Shown in pieces: positions 7,749-14,687 of a stretch of DNA of 64,000 nucleotides. The stretch covers positions 62,001 through 126,000 of the forward strand of contig NZ_JBHSSW010000009.1 in the NCBI RefSeq assembly GCF_042659465.1. The letters run 5' to 3'. Origin of the DNA: Ponticaulis profundi. Its GTDB lineage: Bacteria; Pseudomonadota; Alphaproteobacteria; Caulobacterales; Hyphomonadaceae. How positions within the stretch are numbered: position 1 is the stretch's first letter; each line of letters starts with the position of its first letter. Under the pieces are notes generated by a model. The model did not search any database. It was not told where the DNA came from and saw only the letters and a list, made by a program, of their open reading frames with translations. The translations under genes were made by a program, and so were the position numbers.

Positions 7749-8366
7749 TTAGTTTGCAGGACCGGTGCTGACGGCCACCATCGCCGCGCGCAGCGTACGG
7801 TTTCCGATCTTCCAGCCCGACTGGAATGTTGCCGCAACCTTGCCGGAAGGATGCTCAGACGGCATCTGGCTGACCGCCTGATGCATGTTCGGATCAAAAT
7901 CAGAACCCGGCGCGGCATCAATCGCCGTTACGCCATGACGCGCGAGCGCGGAATGAAGCTCTTTCTGGATCGCCTCAACGCCGACCAGCAGGTTCTTGCC
8001 CGCATCAGACAAACCGCTGCGTTCTTCTTCCGGCAAGGCGTCGAGCGCGCGAGCGAAATTGTCGGAAACCGGCAGAAGATCGCCTGCGAACTTCTCAATG
8101 GCATAGACGCGGGCATCTGCGACCTGACGGTCTGCACGCTTGCGCAGATTGTCCATCTCCGCATGCGCGCGAACAAATTTGTCTTTCAGGTCCGCATTCT
8201 CAGCTGCGAGCATCTGAAACCGTTCTTCAAGCGAAAGCTCTTCTTCTTTGGCTTTTGCGTCCATTTCGTCAGCAGCCGCTTCCATCGCTTCGGCCATGTC
8301 AGCCGCAGCGTCACTCATTTCGACTGTATCGTCTTCAGGGCGCGATGTGTCGTTCGCTTCACTCAT
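7749..8366 (-). CDS. grpE: Nucleotide exchange factor GrpE
   Basis: GrpE releases ADP from DnaK and resets its cycle. The 205-residue protein has an acidic N-terminal arm (residues 1-50), a long helix/coiled-coil (LEERFQMLAAENADLKDKFVRAHAEMDNLRKRADRQ) and the C-terminal beta domain ending GWKIGNRTLRAAMVAVST, which fits the GrpE signature. It starts 3 nt after the hrcA stop, so the two are surely one transcription unit. Length is normal. Confidence 0.96.
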   Translation of the reverse strand: MSEANDTSRPEDDTVEMSDAAADMAEAMEAAADEMDAKAKEEELSLEERFQMLAAENADLKDKFVRAHAEMDNLRKRADRQVADARVYAIEKFAGDLLPVSDNFARALDALPEEERSGLSDAGKNLLVGVEAIQKELHSALARHGVTAIDAAPGSDFDPNMHQAVSQMPSEHPSGKVAATFQSGWKIGNRTLRAAMVAVSTGPAN

Positions 8367-8369
8367 TCC

Positions 8370-9443
8370 TTAACCATCCCGTTTCTGTCGGCCGTCCAGA
8401 AGCTGGCCAACGACTTTGGCTGTATAGTCCACCATGGGTATCACGCGAGCATAATTCAAACTCGTTGGTCCGATTACGCCGAGCGCGCCCACAACTTTTC
8501 GATCGCTGTTCATATAGGAAGAGACGATCAGGCTGGAACCCGAAAGTGAGAAAAGAGGGTTCTCTGAGCCGATAAAAATACGCGCACCGGTCGCATCACG
8601 GGTCGAATCCAGCACACCCAGCATGCTTTTCTTGCGCTCCAGCTCATCAAACAGATGTCCGATACGCTGTAAATCTTCCTGGGCACTCGCATTTTCGAGC
8701 AGGCGCGAGCGCCCGCGAACAATCAGTGAGCGTCCTCTTTCCGGGTCCTCACCCGACCATTCGACGACGCCGAGCTGAATAAGACTTTGCGCAGCCGCAT
8801 CGAGCTGGGCCCGTTTGGCCCGGAGTTCTGCCTCGATTTCAGCGCGCGCCTCGGCAAGTCGGCGCCCCCGCATGCGCGCGGTGAGATAATTGCTCGCCTC
8901 AATGAGGGAGGTTGGTCCGACATTTCCGGCAAGATCCAGAATGCGGTTCTGCACGTCACCGGAATCAGAAACCAGAATACAAAGTGCCTGGGTCGGCCCA
9001 AGCGGAATGAACTCCACCTGACGGATCGGATCATCACTGGTCGGCGAGGCGACCAGGCTCGCGCCATTGGTCAGACCTGAAAGCACTTCAGAGGCTTCAT
9101 TCAGGACATCACGCATTTCATGACCGGCTGCGGCAAGACGGGAATCGATCTCTTCCCTGTCCGCATCGGTGATCTCACCCACCTGAAGAAGGCTGTCGAT
9201 AAAGAAGCGCAGGCCCGCCTGGCTGGGCTGGCGTCCCGCACTGATATGTGGCGCATCAAGAAGTCCAAGCGCAACCAGATCAGACATCACATTGCGGATA
9301 GAGGCTGGCGAGAGCTGCACACCGCGCTTTGAAAGCGTACGAGACCCGACCGGCTCACCCGTCTCGAGATAGGTCTCGACAATGGTTTTAAAGATATCTC
9401 TGGATCGACGATCGAGCGTCTGTAACGTTGTCATGTTTGCCAC
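8370..9443 (-). CDS. hrcA: Heat-inducible transcription repressor HrcA
   Basis: HrcA is the dimeric repressor that binds CIRCE operators, usually upstream of groESL in alphaproteobacteria. The 357-residue protein opens with the winged-helix domain (LETGEPVGSRTLSKRGVQLSPASIRNVMSDLVALGLL) and ends with the GAF-like domain containing SLSGSSLIVSSYMNSDRKVVGALGVIGPTSLNYARVIPMVDYTA. The start is GTG with AGGAA about 11 nt upstream; an ATG three codons later is possible. No CIRCE is visible in its own promoter region, so it seems not to regulate itself by that site. Confidence 0.95.
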   Translation of the reverse strand: MANMTTLQTLDRRSRDIFKTIVETYLETGEPVGSRTLSKRGVQLSPASIRNVMSDLVALGLLDAPHISAGRQPSQAGLRFFIDSLLQVGEITDADREEIDSRLAAAGHEMRDVLNEASEVLSGLTNGASLVASPTSDDPIRQVEFIPLGPTQALCILVSDSGDVQNRILDLAGNVGPTSLIEASNYLTARMRGRRLAEARAEIEAELRAKRAQLDAAAQSLIQLGVVEWSGEDPERGRSLIVRGRSRLLENASAQEDLQRIGHLFDELERKKSMLGVLDSTRDATGARIFIGSENPLFSLSGSSLIVSSYMNSDRKVVGALGVIGPTSLNYARVIPMVDYTAKVVGQLLDGRQKRDG

Positions 9444-9577
9444 GTCCGAACGATTCCTGCTTCTAGACCCTCAGATTTGCGATCTGTTCGCCAAATTGCA
9501 AGTCAAACGGGCTATACCATGGACCTGAAACGCAGAGCGCATTAGGAGTGTGCCGATTTCATAACAGGAGAGACCTC

Positions 9578-10294
9578 ATGCGCCCATCAGGCCGCGCCCC
9601 CGACGCACTTCGTACGATCAGCCTCGAAACCGGCGTCAGCGCCTATGCCGAAGGGTCCTGCCTTGCCAAGTTCGGCAACACGCACGTTCTTTGCACGGCA
9701 AGCTGGGAATCGAAAGTTCCTGGCTGGATGAAAGGCAAAGGCGAAGGCTGGGTCACTGGCGAATATGGCATGTTGCCCCGCGCGACCCACACGCGCGGCT
9801 CGCGCGAAGCGGCACGCGGCAAGCAATCCGGGCGGACGCAGGAAATTCAGCGCCTGATCGGTCGCTCTCTTCGCGCCGTAACCGATCTGAAAGCGCTGGG
9901 TGAAAACCAGATCACGATTGACTGCGATGTCATTCAGGCAGATGGCGGCACGCGAACCGCTTCCATTACGGGCGGTTATGTTGCGCTGGCACTTGCCTGC
10001 AAATACCTCGTGAAAGAAGGTGTGATCAGCACATTCCCGCTGACAGCGCAGGCGGCTGCAATCTCCTGCGGCGTCTACAAGGACACACCGGTTCTTGACC
10101 TCGACTATCCAGAAGACTCCGAAGGCGAGGTTGATGCCAATTTCGTCATGACGTCAGACGGCAATATCATCGAAATTCAGGGCACAGGCGAAGAGCGCAG
10201 TTTTACACGAGACGAATTCGCGGCCATGATGGATCTGGCCAGCAAGGGCTGCGGTGAATTGTTCGAGGCGCAGCGCAAAGCGCTTGGCGAATAG
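9578..10294 (+). CDS. rph: Ribonuclease PH
   Basis: RNase PH trims tRNA 3' ends by phosphorolysis. The 238-residue product begins MRPSGRAPDALRTISLETG and carries the family motifs GKGEGWVTGEYGMLPRATHTR, REA...SGRTQEIQRLIGRSLR and CDVIQADGGTRTASITGG. ATG 9578 is chosen because AGGAGAG lies directly upstream. It is divergent from hrcA-grpE, a common alphaproteobacterial arrangement. Confidence 0.97.
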   Translation: MRPSGRAPDALRTISLETGVSAYAEGSCLAKFGNTHVLCTASWESKVPGWMKGKGEGWVTGEYGMLPRATHTRGSREAARGKQSGRTQEIQRLIGRSLRAVTDLKALGENQITIDCDVIQADGGTRTASITGGYVALALACKYLVKEGVISTFPLTAQAAAISCGVYKDTPVLDLDYPEDSEGEVDANFVMTSDGNIIEIQGTGEERSFTRDEFAAMMDLASKGCGELFEAQRKALGE

Positions 10295-10306
10295 CGACAC
10301 ATAAAC

Positions 10307-10331
10307 GTGTCCCCGGCGTCACCGGGGGCAC
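10307..10331 (+). terminator. GC-rich hairpin after rph
   Basis: GTGTCCCCGG and CCGGGGGCAC pair over 10 bp (one T-G pair) around CGTCA, 12 nt past the rph stop. The stem is strong, but the following CCCTTTGCCC is a poor T-tract, so termination efficiency is uncertain. Confidence 0.5.
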
Positions 10332-10343
10332 CCTTTGCCCTGA

Positions 10344-10835
10344 TTACAGGTCAAACCGGCCAGATTTAGGGTCTTTTTTGACACCGTCTGGCTTGAAGAC
10401 GCGGCCATTCATGACCGCATAGACGCCCGGCGGTAAGGTCTGCGCCGCAATGATGGCGCCGCCGACATTGAAGCCTGCATCGGATTTACCAAGCGCAAAA
10501 GGTCGGAGCGCGCCTGTCAGAACCACAGTTTTGTCGCCGGTTTTGCCATCAAGAAAGCGAGCCGTCTGATCCATTGTTCCGGTGCCATGCGTGATCACGA
10601 CATGCTGTTCCGGCACGATTTTCACGGCACCGAGAATCTGTTCGCGATGCGCTTCGGTCATGTCGAGGCTGTCGAGACTCATAATGGGCTGCACGCGCGG
10701 AAAATGCGTGCGCGCAATTCGCAGAAGTTCCGGCACATTGGTGACATTCTCTGCCCCAAGCACCAGGCTTTCCGTGAATGTATCATGATCTTTGTCGAGC
10801 GTGCCGCCCGTGGTGAGAATGACGAGGTTTTCCAT
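10344..10835 (-). CDS. Half-length asparaginase-like protein
   Basis: The 163-residue protein corresponds to the N-terminal domain only of L-asparaginases (usually about 330 residues). It has the nucleophile loop TTGGTLDKD and the second active-site segment HGTGTMDQT, followed by TVVLTGALRPF. Stand-alone proteins of this kind form a family (asparaginase-domain proteins) whose substrate is not established. It is the last gene of a leftward cluster. Its first 30 coding bases are nearly identical to those of the fusion ORF at 11.3 kb. Confidence 0.8.
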   Translation of the reverse strand: MENLVILTTGGTLDKDHDTFTESLVLGAENVTNVPELLRIARTHFPRVQPIMSLDSLDMTEAHREQILGAVKIVPEQHVVITHGTGTMDQTARFLDGKTGDKTVVLTGALRPFALGKSDAGFNVGGAIIAAQTLPPGVYAVMNGRVFKPDGVKKDPKSGRFDL

Positions 10836-10900
10836 TCCGCCCCCCTAATCGCCGCATGCGTATCTGTCCACGGGATTCTTCATGCGGTCAGGATGGGTGG

Positions 10901-11146
10901 CTAAAGCTGCTCACTGGCGAGATAGATCCAGACGGATGCGCAGAACGCCCAGAGAAGACAGGCGAAGAATCCCCATTTCCAGTATTTCTGATTGGCGAGA
11001 AAGCGATAGCGATTGCCAAACACCGGGCGCATACGCGCAGAGCGCCAACGCCCAGCAAATACGGCACGGGCCAGACGCCAGGCCACGATAAACAGCATGA
11101 GGGGGATAAAGGCGATGAAGTATTCGCTGTTCTGACGCACCAGCAT
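10901..11146 (-). CDS. Small two-helix membrane protein
   Basis: From ATG 11146 the product is 81 residues with hydrophobic segments IAFIPLMLFIVAWRLARAVF and WGFFACLLWAFCASVWIYLA separated by a basic loop. It is not recognised. The ATG lies 7 nt after the stop of the XRE-like fusion ORF and 65 nt before the asparaginase-like gene, so all three may be read together. The frame stays open to 11194, overlapping the fusion ORF, but the later start is more plausible. Confidence 0.55.
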   Translation of the reverse strand: MLVRQNSEYFIAFIPLMLFIVAWRLARAVFAGRWRSARMRPVFGNRYRFLANQKYWKWGFFACLLWAFCASVWIYLASEQL

Positions 11147-11153
11147 GACGGGA

Positions 11154-11303
11154 TTACCCGGCCACTTCCTGAACCGCCCCTTCATCCTCATCATAGACGA
11201 GCAGATCCGCAGGCTGGCAATCCAGCTCGCGGCACCGAGCTTCTAATGTCGAAAAGCGAACGGCCTTGGCCTTGCCCGTGATGAGAGTGACGAGGTTTTC
11301 CAT
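11154..11303 (-). pseudogene. Fusion ORF: asparaginase start joined to the C-half of an XRE regulator
   Basis: The 49-residue frame begins MENLVTLITG, the start of the asparaginase-like protein encoded 0.5 kb downstream (28 of 30 bases equal). It continues KAKAVRFSTLEARCRELDCQ and PADLL, the second half of the neighbouring XRE protein. The DNA-binding helices are missing, so it cannot act as a normal repressor. The join lies at TCTCA-ACGGG, a short homology shared by both parents. It looks like the scar of a duplication followed by a deletion, although the frame is intact and has its own start. Confidence 0.7.
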
Positions 11304-11355
11304 GAAATCTGCCCTAAGCTGAACAGGATGAGGCTACAACCTGATTCAAAGCCGC

Positions 11356-11781
11356 TCAATATGTGCGAAACACATCCAGCGCGCTTGGCATATCGAACGT
11401 TACCGGTTCGCCGCTTTGCGCTGCCTTCACTGTTTTCGCGTGATAGATCGGCGCGGCCAGACGATACGCCACCACATAAGCGGTGAAGATCAATAGAAAC
11501 AGCGGAATCATCGTAGCATTCGCTAGTACACTTAAAACTAGCATCAGCAGGGAAAGAAAAGTCAGAAAAAGAAAGCTGTTCATCGGCGCAAATGTTCTGA
11601 CTTGAAAGCCAGTTTCTGTTTGCCTGATTTCGGTCTCAGGACCAATGGGGGCCAGAACAAACCCCGTCAGGACATCACGCGGTACGAATCCTCGACGAAC
11701 AAAATTGGCATCCGTTTTCACAGACAATAAATCTGTTAGATATTCAGGAAACATGAAGGTGCGAAGCTGGCGGAAAAGCAT
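11356..11781 (-). CDS. Membrane protein in the DUF2975/XRE cluster
   Basis: The 141-residue protein has a soluble N-terminal 65 residues and one long or two short hydrophobic segments between about 68 and 112 (SFLFLTFLSLLMLVLSVLA, MIPLFLLIFTAYVVAYRLA). The C-terminus is a short hydrophilic tail. I do not recognise the family. It begins 8 nt after the XRE gene stop on the same strand and so probably belongs to the same operon. Confidence 0.65.
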   Translation of the reverse strand: MLFRQLRTFMFPEYLTDLLSVKTDANFVRRGFVPRDVLTGFVLAPIGPETEIRQTETGFQVRTFAPMNSFLFLTFLSLLMLVLSVLANATMIPLFLLIFTAYVVAYRLAAPIYHAKTVKAAQSGEPVTFDMPSALDVFRTY

Positions 11782-11789
11782 CAGCTCGT

Positions 11790-12026
11790 CTACTCCGCGG
11801 CGGTTTTCGCTTCCTCGTCGTCCTCGGTGTCATAGGCGAGGAGGTCAGCGGGCTGGCAATCAAGCTCGCGGCAAAGTGCTTCCAATGTCGAAAAGCGAAC
11901 AGCCTTCGCCTTCCCCGTCTTGAGAATGGACAGGTTCGCCAGCGTCACGCCGACCCGATCACTGAGCTCGGTCAGCGACATGCGGCGGTCTAAAAGGACA
12001 CGATCTAGTGTAACTCGAATCGACAT
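11790..12026 (-). CDS. Small XRE/Cro-type HTH regulator
   Basis: The 78-residue protein is a bare helix-turn-helix domain: MSLTELSDRVGVTLANLSILKTGKAKAVRFSTLEALCRELDCQPADLL is the layout of YozG/Cro-CI-like regulators, which commonly sit beside DUF2975 membrane proteins. The acidic tail (YDTEDDEEAKTAAE) may be disordered. The gene follows the DUF2975 gene by 7 nt. Likely role: autorepression of the cluster, perhaps through the TTATCGA palindrome upstream; this is inference. Confidence 0.88.
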   Translation of the reverse strand: MSIRVTLDRVLLDRRMSLTELSDRVGVTLANLSILKTGKAKAVRFSTLEALCRELDCQPADLLAYDTEDDEEAKTAAE

Positions 12027-12033
12027 TCAGTGC

Positions 12034-12561
12034 TCAGATTGTCATCTTTTCTTCTTCGCGCAAGCGTGTCCCTTCGGCAAACACCTGACTTAGAACCCAT
12101 AACGTAATAACAGCGACCCATGCAGCAAGGTTCACTGAAAAGTCTACAGATGTTTTAACTTCAAACATACCTGCAGCGATGCCGATTACATAGCGGCAAA
12201 TTTCCATTCCGGCGACAATCATGGCCAGGCGGTTCAATCTGCGAGCATTTTCCGGAACAAACGGATCGCCATCGATCAGTGTCTGGAGAATTTTCTTCAA
12301 TTGTCCGGCCATCAGAATGAAGCCGATAAACACGACAAACAGAATCGCGAAAGCGACGACATATGTCGGCAGCGGTACGCTTTCATAAACCTCAATGCCT
12401 GCGGCCTGAAACTCGCCGCCTGTGAGGTCAACAAAGATGAAGGCAGCGAGGACCACGGCGCTGCCAACAAATCCAATCCATCCAAGGACTGTGATAACCG
12501 TCATCAGAACGCTCAGTGCTGAAGCGGCTGATCCTTTTCCAAGAGCCCTTAATCCAGGCAT
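12034..12561 (-). CDS. DUF2975 four-helix membrane protein
   Basis: The 175-residue protein has four predicted membrane segments (about 15-48, 66-88, 107-128 and 138-160). The segment between TM2 and TM3, LKKILQTLIDGDPFVPENARRLNRLA, is the characteristic DUF2975 motif (GDPF-x3-N-x2-RL). The function is unknown. Genes of this family are usually paired with a small XRE regulator, as here. The ATG has AAGGA 6-7 nt upstream. Confidence 0.88.
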   Translation of the reverse strand: MPGLRALGKGSAASALSVLMTVITVLGWIGFVGSAVVLAAFIFVDLTGGEFQAAGIEVYESVPLPTYVVAFAILFVVFIGFILMAGQLKKILQTLIDGDPFVPENARRLNRLAMIVAGMEICRYVIGIAAGMFEVKTSVDFSVNLAAWVAVITLWVLSQVFAEGTRLREEEKMTI

Positions 12562-12636
12562 GGTGATCCTTACTCCGGTTACTAATCCAGGGTCTGACTT
12601 GCAAAAGCCGAGCCAGACTTACATTCAAACACATAC

Positions 12637-12750
12637 CTAGATGCTAAGTGGCTGAAAAGCCGTTGCCATTCCTGTAGCAATCATAAGCGGAACGCCGATA
12701 TACACCAGATTGATAAGAACGTCAGTCAGGCTGGATTTATTGATAGTCAT
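12637..12750 (-). CDS. 37-residue membrane peptide heading the DUF2975 cluster
   Basis: A short frame encodes MTINKSSLTDVLINLVYIGV followed by PLMIATGMATAFQPLSI. The central 20 residues would span a membrane once. The start is preceded by AAGGAAG and GAGAG, and the gene points the same way as DUF2975, 75 bp ahead of it. It is too short for ordinary gene finders. It might be a regulatory or leader peptide for the DUF2975 protein; this is inference. Confidence 0.5.
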   Translation of the reverse strand: MTINKSSLTDVLINLVYIGVPLMIATGMATAFQPLSI

Positions 12751-12844
12751 GTCTTTCTCTCTTTCTTCCTTTCATTTTGCAAGTCCCGGACCCGAGCTGG
12801 GCTCTGCTTTCTCAGAACCGTTCGGGGTTAATCCGTCTTGCCTT

Positions 12845-12900
12845 TTATCAATATGCATTTATCGAAAAACATCAAGAAAAAAGTTATCGAAAATCGATAA
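12845..12900. promoter_or_regulatory. TTATCGA palindrome and half-sites between DUF2975 cluster and rdgB
   Basis: TTATCGAAAATCGATAA (12884-12900) is a perfect palindrome with 7-bp arms. A second TTATCGA lies at 12859 and a TTATCA at 12845. They lie in the AT-rich divergent promoter region, 20 bp from the rdgB start. The size suits a dimeric XRE repressor, and the cluster on the left encodes one. The assignment is inference. Confidence 0.5.
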
Positions 12901-12920
12901 TTTTTTTGCAGGAGACGAAA

Positions 12921-13535
12921 ATGACCCAACGATTTCTTGAGCCGGGAGAGCTGGTGGCAGCCACCCACAACAAGGGAAAAGTGAAGGAACTCAAGGCTTT
13001 GTTCGAACCATTGGGGTTCGTCGTTCGCTCTGCCATCGAGTTGGACCTCGAAGAGCCTGAAGAAACCGAGGACAGCTTCACAGGCAATGCCATTCTGAAA
13101 GCAAAGGCCGCTGCGCTCGCCACGGGACGGCCTGCGTTGTCAGACGATTCAGGGCTTGCCGTGACCGCACTTGATGGCGCACCGGGGATTTATTCTGCCC
13201 GTTGGGCGGGCGAACCGCGCGACTTTTATGCAGCCATGGAGAAGGTTCGCAGCGAGCTGGAAGCAAAATCTGCCACCGATTACTCGGCGCGATTCGTTTG
13301 TGCGCTGGCGATTGTCTGGCCCGATGGCCATGAGGAAGTGTTCGAAGGTGACGTCAAAGGTCATCTGGAATTCCCACCCAGAGGTGATCGCGGTTTTGGA
13401 TATGACCCGATCTTCGTCGCGGAAGGCGAAACCATCACATTCGGAGAGATGGACCCGGACCGCAAACATGCCATGAGCCACCGTGCAGACGCTTTCAACA
13501 AGCTGAAAGCCGTTCTGAAAACAGACAAGGTGTAA
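12921..13535 (+). CDS. rdgB: RdgB/HAM1 XTP/dITP pyrophosphatase
   Basis: The enzyme hydrolyses dITP, ITP and XTP to monophosphates, keeping deaminated purines out of DNA. From ATG 12921 (AGGAG just upstream) the product is 204 residues. Family motifs are ATHNKGKVKELKALF near the N-terminus, EDSFTGNAILKAKAAA, LSDDSGLAVTALDGAPGIYS and GFGYDPIF, and it ends MSHRADAFNKLKAVL. hemW follows after only 3 nt, a conserved pair in alphaproteobacteria. Confidence 0.96.
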   Translation: MTQRFLEPGELVAATHNKGKVKELKALFEPLGFVVRSAIELDLEEPEETEDSFTGNAILKAKAAALATGRPALSDDSGLAVTALDGAPGIYSARWAGEPRDFYAAMEKVRSELEAKSATDYSARFVCALAIVWPDGHEEVFEGDVKGHLEFPPRGDRGFGYDPIFVAEGETITFGEMDPDRKHAMSHRADAFNKLKAVLKTDKV

Positions 13536-13538
13536 GCC

Positions 13539-14687
13539 ATGTTACCGGCAGATCTTTTCGGTATTTACCTGCACTGGCCCTATTGCCGGAAGATCTGTCC
13601 GTATTGCGACTTCAATGTCTATGCCGCAAAATCCCGCGATCCTGCACCACTTCTTGGGGCGCTGACAGCCGATCTGAGCGCACATGCCAGGCTGACAGCA
13701 GACCGGCGCGTCACCTCGATTTATTTCGGCGGCGGAACACCGTCTCTGATACCTGCCGAGCAAATCGGCGTCATTCTGAGCCATATCGATTCGCTCTGGC
13801 CGGCTGATTCGCCCATCGAAGTGACGCTGGAGGCCAATCCCGAAGATGTGACAGTTGAGGCGCTTCATCAATGGAAAGCTGCGGGCATCAACCGGCTTTC
13901 ACTTGGCATTCAGGCCCTTGATGATGAGGCGCTTCGTTTTCTCGGCCGCGCTCATACGCGCGACGAGGCTCTGAGCGCGACGGATGCTGCACTCTCGGTT
14001 TTTGATAACGTCTCGATCGACATGATTTACGCGCGGCCCGGTCAATCGATTGATGTCTGGCTGCGTGAGCTTGAGACGGCCCTTGCAACCGGCGCGCCGC
14101 ATTTGTCGCTGTATGAGCTCACCATCAAGGAGAAAACCGCCTTTCAGAAGCAGGTTGAACGCATGGTGTTTGAACCGCTCGATGAGGACGCGCAGGCCGA
14201 TCTCTATCTCGAAACGCTGAAACTGACTGCGGCGCGCGGGCTTCCAGCCTATGAAGTCTCCAACCATGCAAAAAGCGAAGCGCATTGGTCGCGTCACAAT
14301 CTGACCTATTGGCAGAGCGGAGAATGGCTGGGCATTGGCCCGGGCGCAGAGGGACGTATCAATCTGGAAAGCGGGCGAACCATGACCAGAGGTGCCAGAC
14401 GGCCTGCCGACTACATGGCGTCGCTCGCGAATGGTCAGACAGGCTGGGAAGACACTGAGACCCTGCCCTCAACGTCCGATGCCAATGAACGCCTGATTAT
14501 GGGCTTGCGATCAAAGCGTGGTGTCGACCGCGCTCAACTGGCTGCTCTTTACGGGGAAGACCTGCCGGAAGATCAGGTCCAGCGCTTCATATCGACCGGC
14601 CATCTCATAGAACGCGACGGCCGACTGATTCTGACAGAGGAGGGCTGGCTGCTCGCCGACTATATCGCCGTCGAGCTATCGCCGTAA
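13539..14687 (+). CDS. hemW: HemW, radical SAM heme-trafficking protein
   Basis: The 382-residue protein resembles oxygen-independent coproporphyrinogen oxidase. The radical-SAM cluster motif is C16-x3-C20-x2-C23, followed by D-F, so the extra cysteine of true HemN (CxxxCxxCxC) is absent; that points to HemW, a heme chaperone. YFGGGTPSLI, EANPEDVT and the substrate-side motifs LSLGIQALDDEALRFLGRAH and YEVSNHAK are present. The stop codon directly abuts the stop of the convergent lipoprotein gene. Confidence 0.93.
   Translation: MLPADLFGIYLHWPYCRKICPYCDFNVYAAKSRDPAPLLGALTADLSAHARLTADRRVTSIYFGGGTPSLIPAEQIGVILSHIDSLWPADSPIEVTLEANPEDVTVEALHQWKAAGINRLSLGIQALDDEALRFLGRAHTRDEALSATDAALSVFDNVSIDMIYARPGQSIDVWLRELETALATGAPHLSLYELTIKEKTAFQKQVERMVFEPLDEDAQADLYLETLKLTAARGLPAYEVSNHAKSEAHWSRHNLTYWQSGEWLGIGPGAEGRINLESGRTMTRGARRPADYMASLANGQTGWEDTETLPSTSDANERLIMGLRSKRGVDRAQLAALYGEDLPEDQVQRFISTGHLIERDGRLILTEEGWLLADYIAVELSP

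Noticed and set aside
9444..9577. CIRCE operator or RpoH promoter before hrcA-grpE
   Set aside because: Neither TTAGCACTC-N9-GAGTGCTAA nor a CTTGAA/CCCAT pair at correct spacing is present on either strand.
11147..11194. Upstream extension of the 81-residue membrane protein
   Set aside because: The extra 16 residues are basic, overlap the fusion ORF and have no ribosome site; the later ATG fits better.
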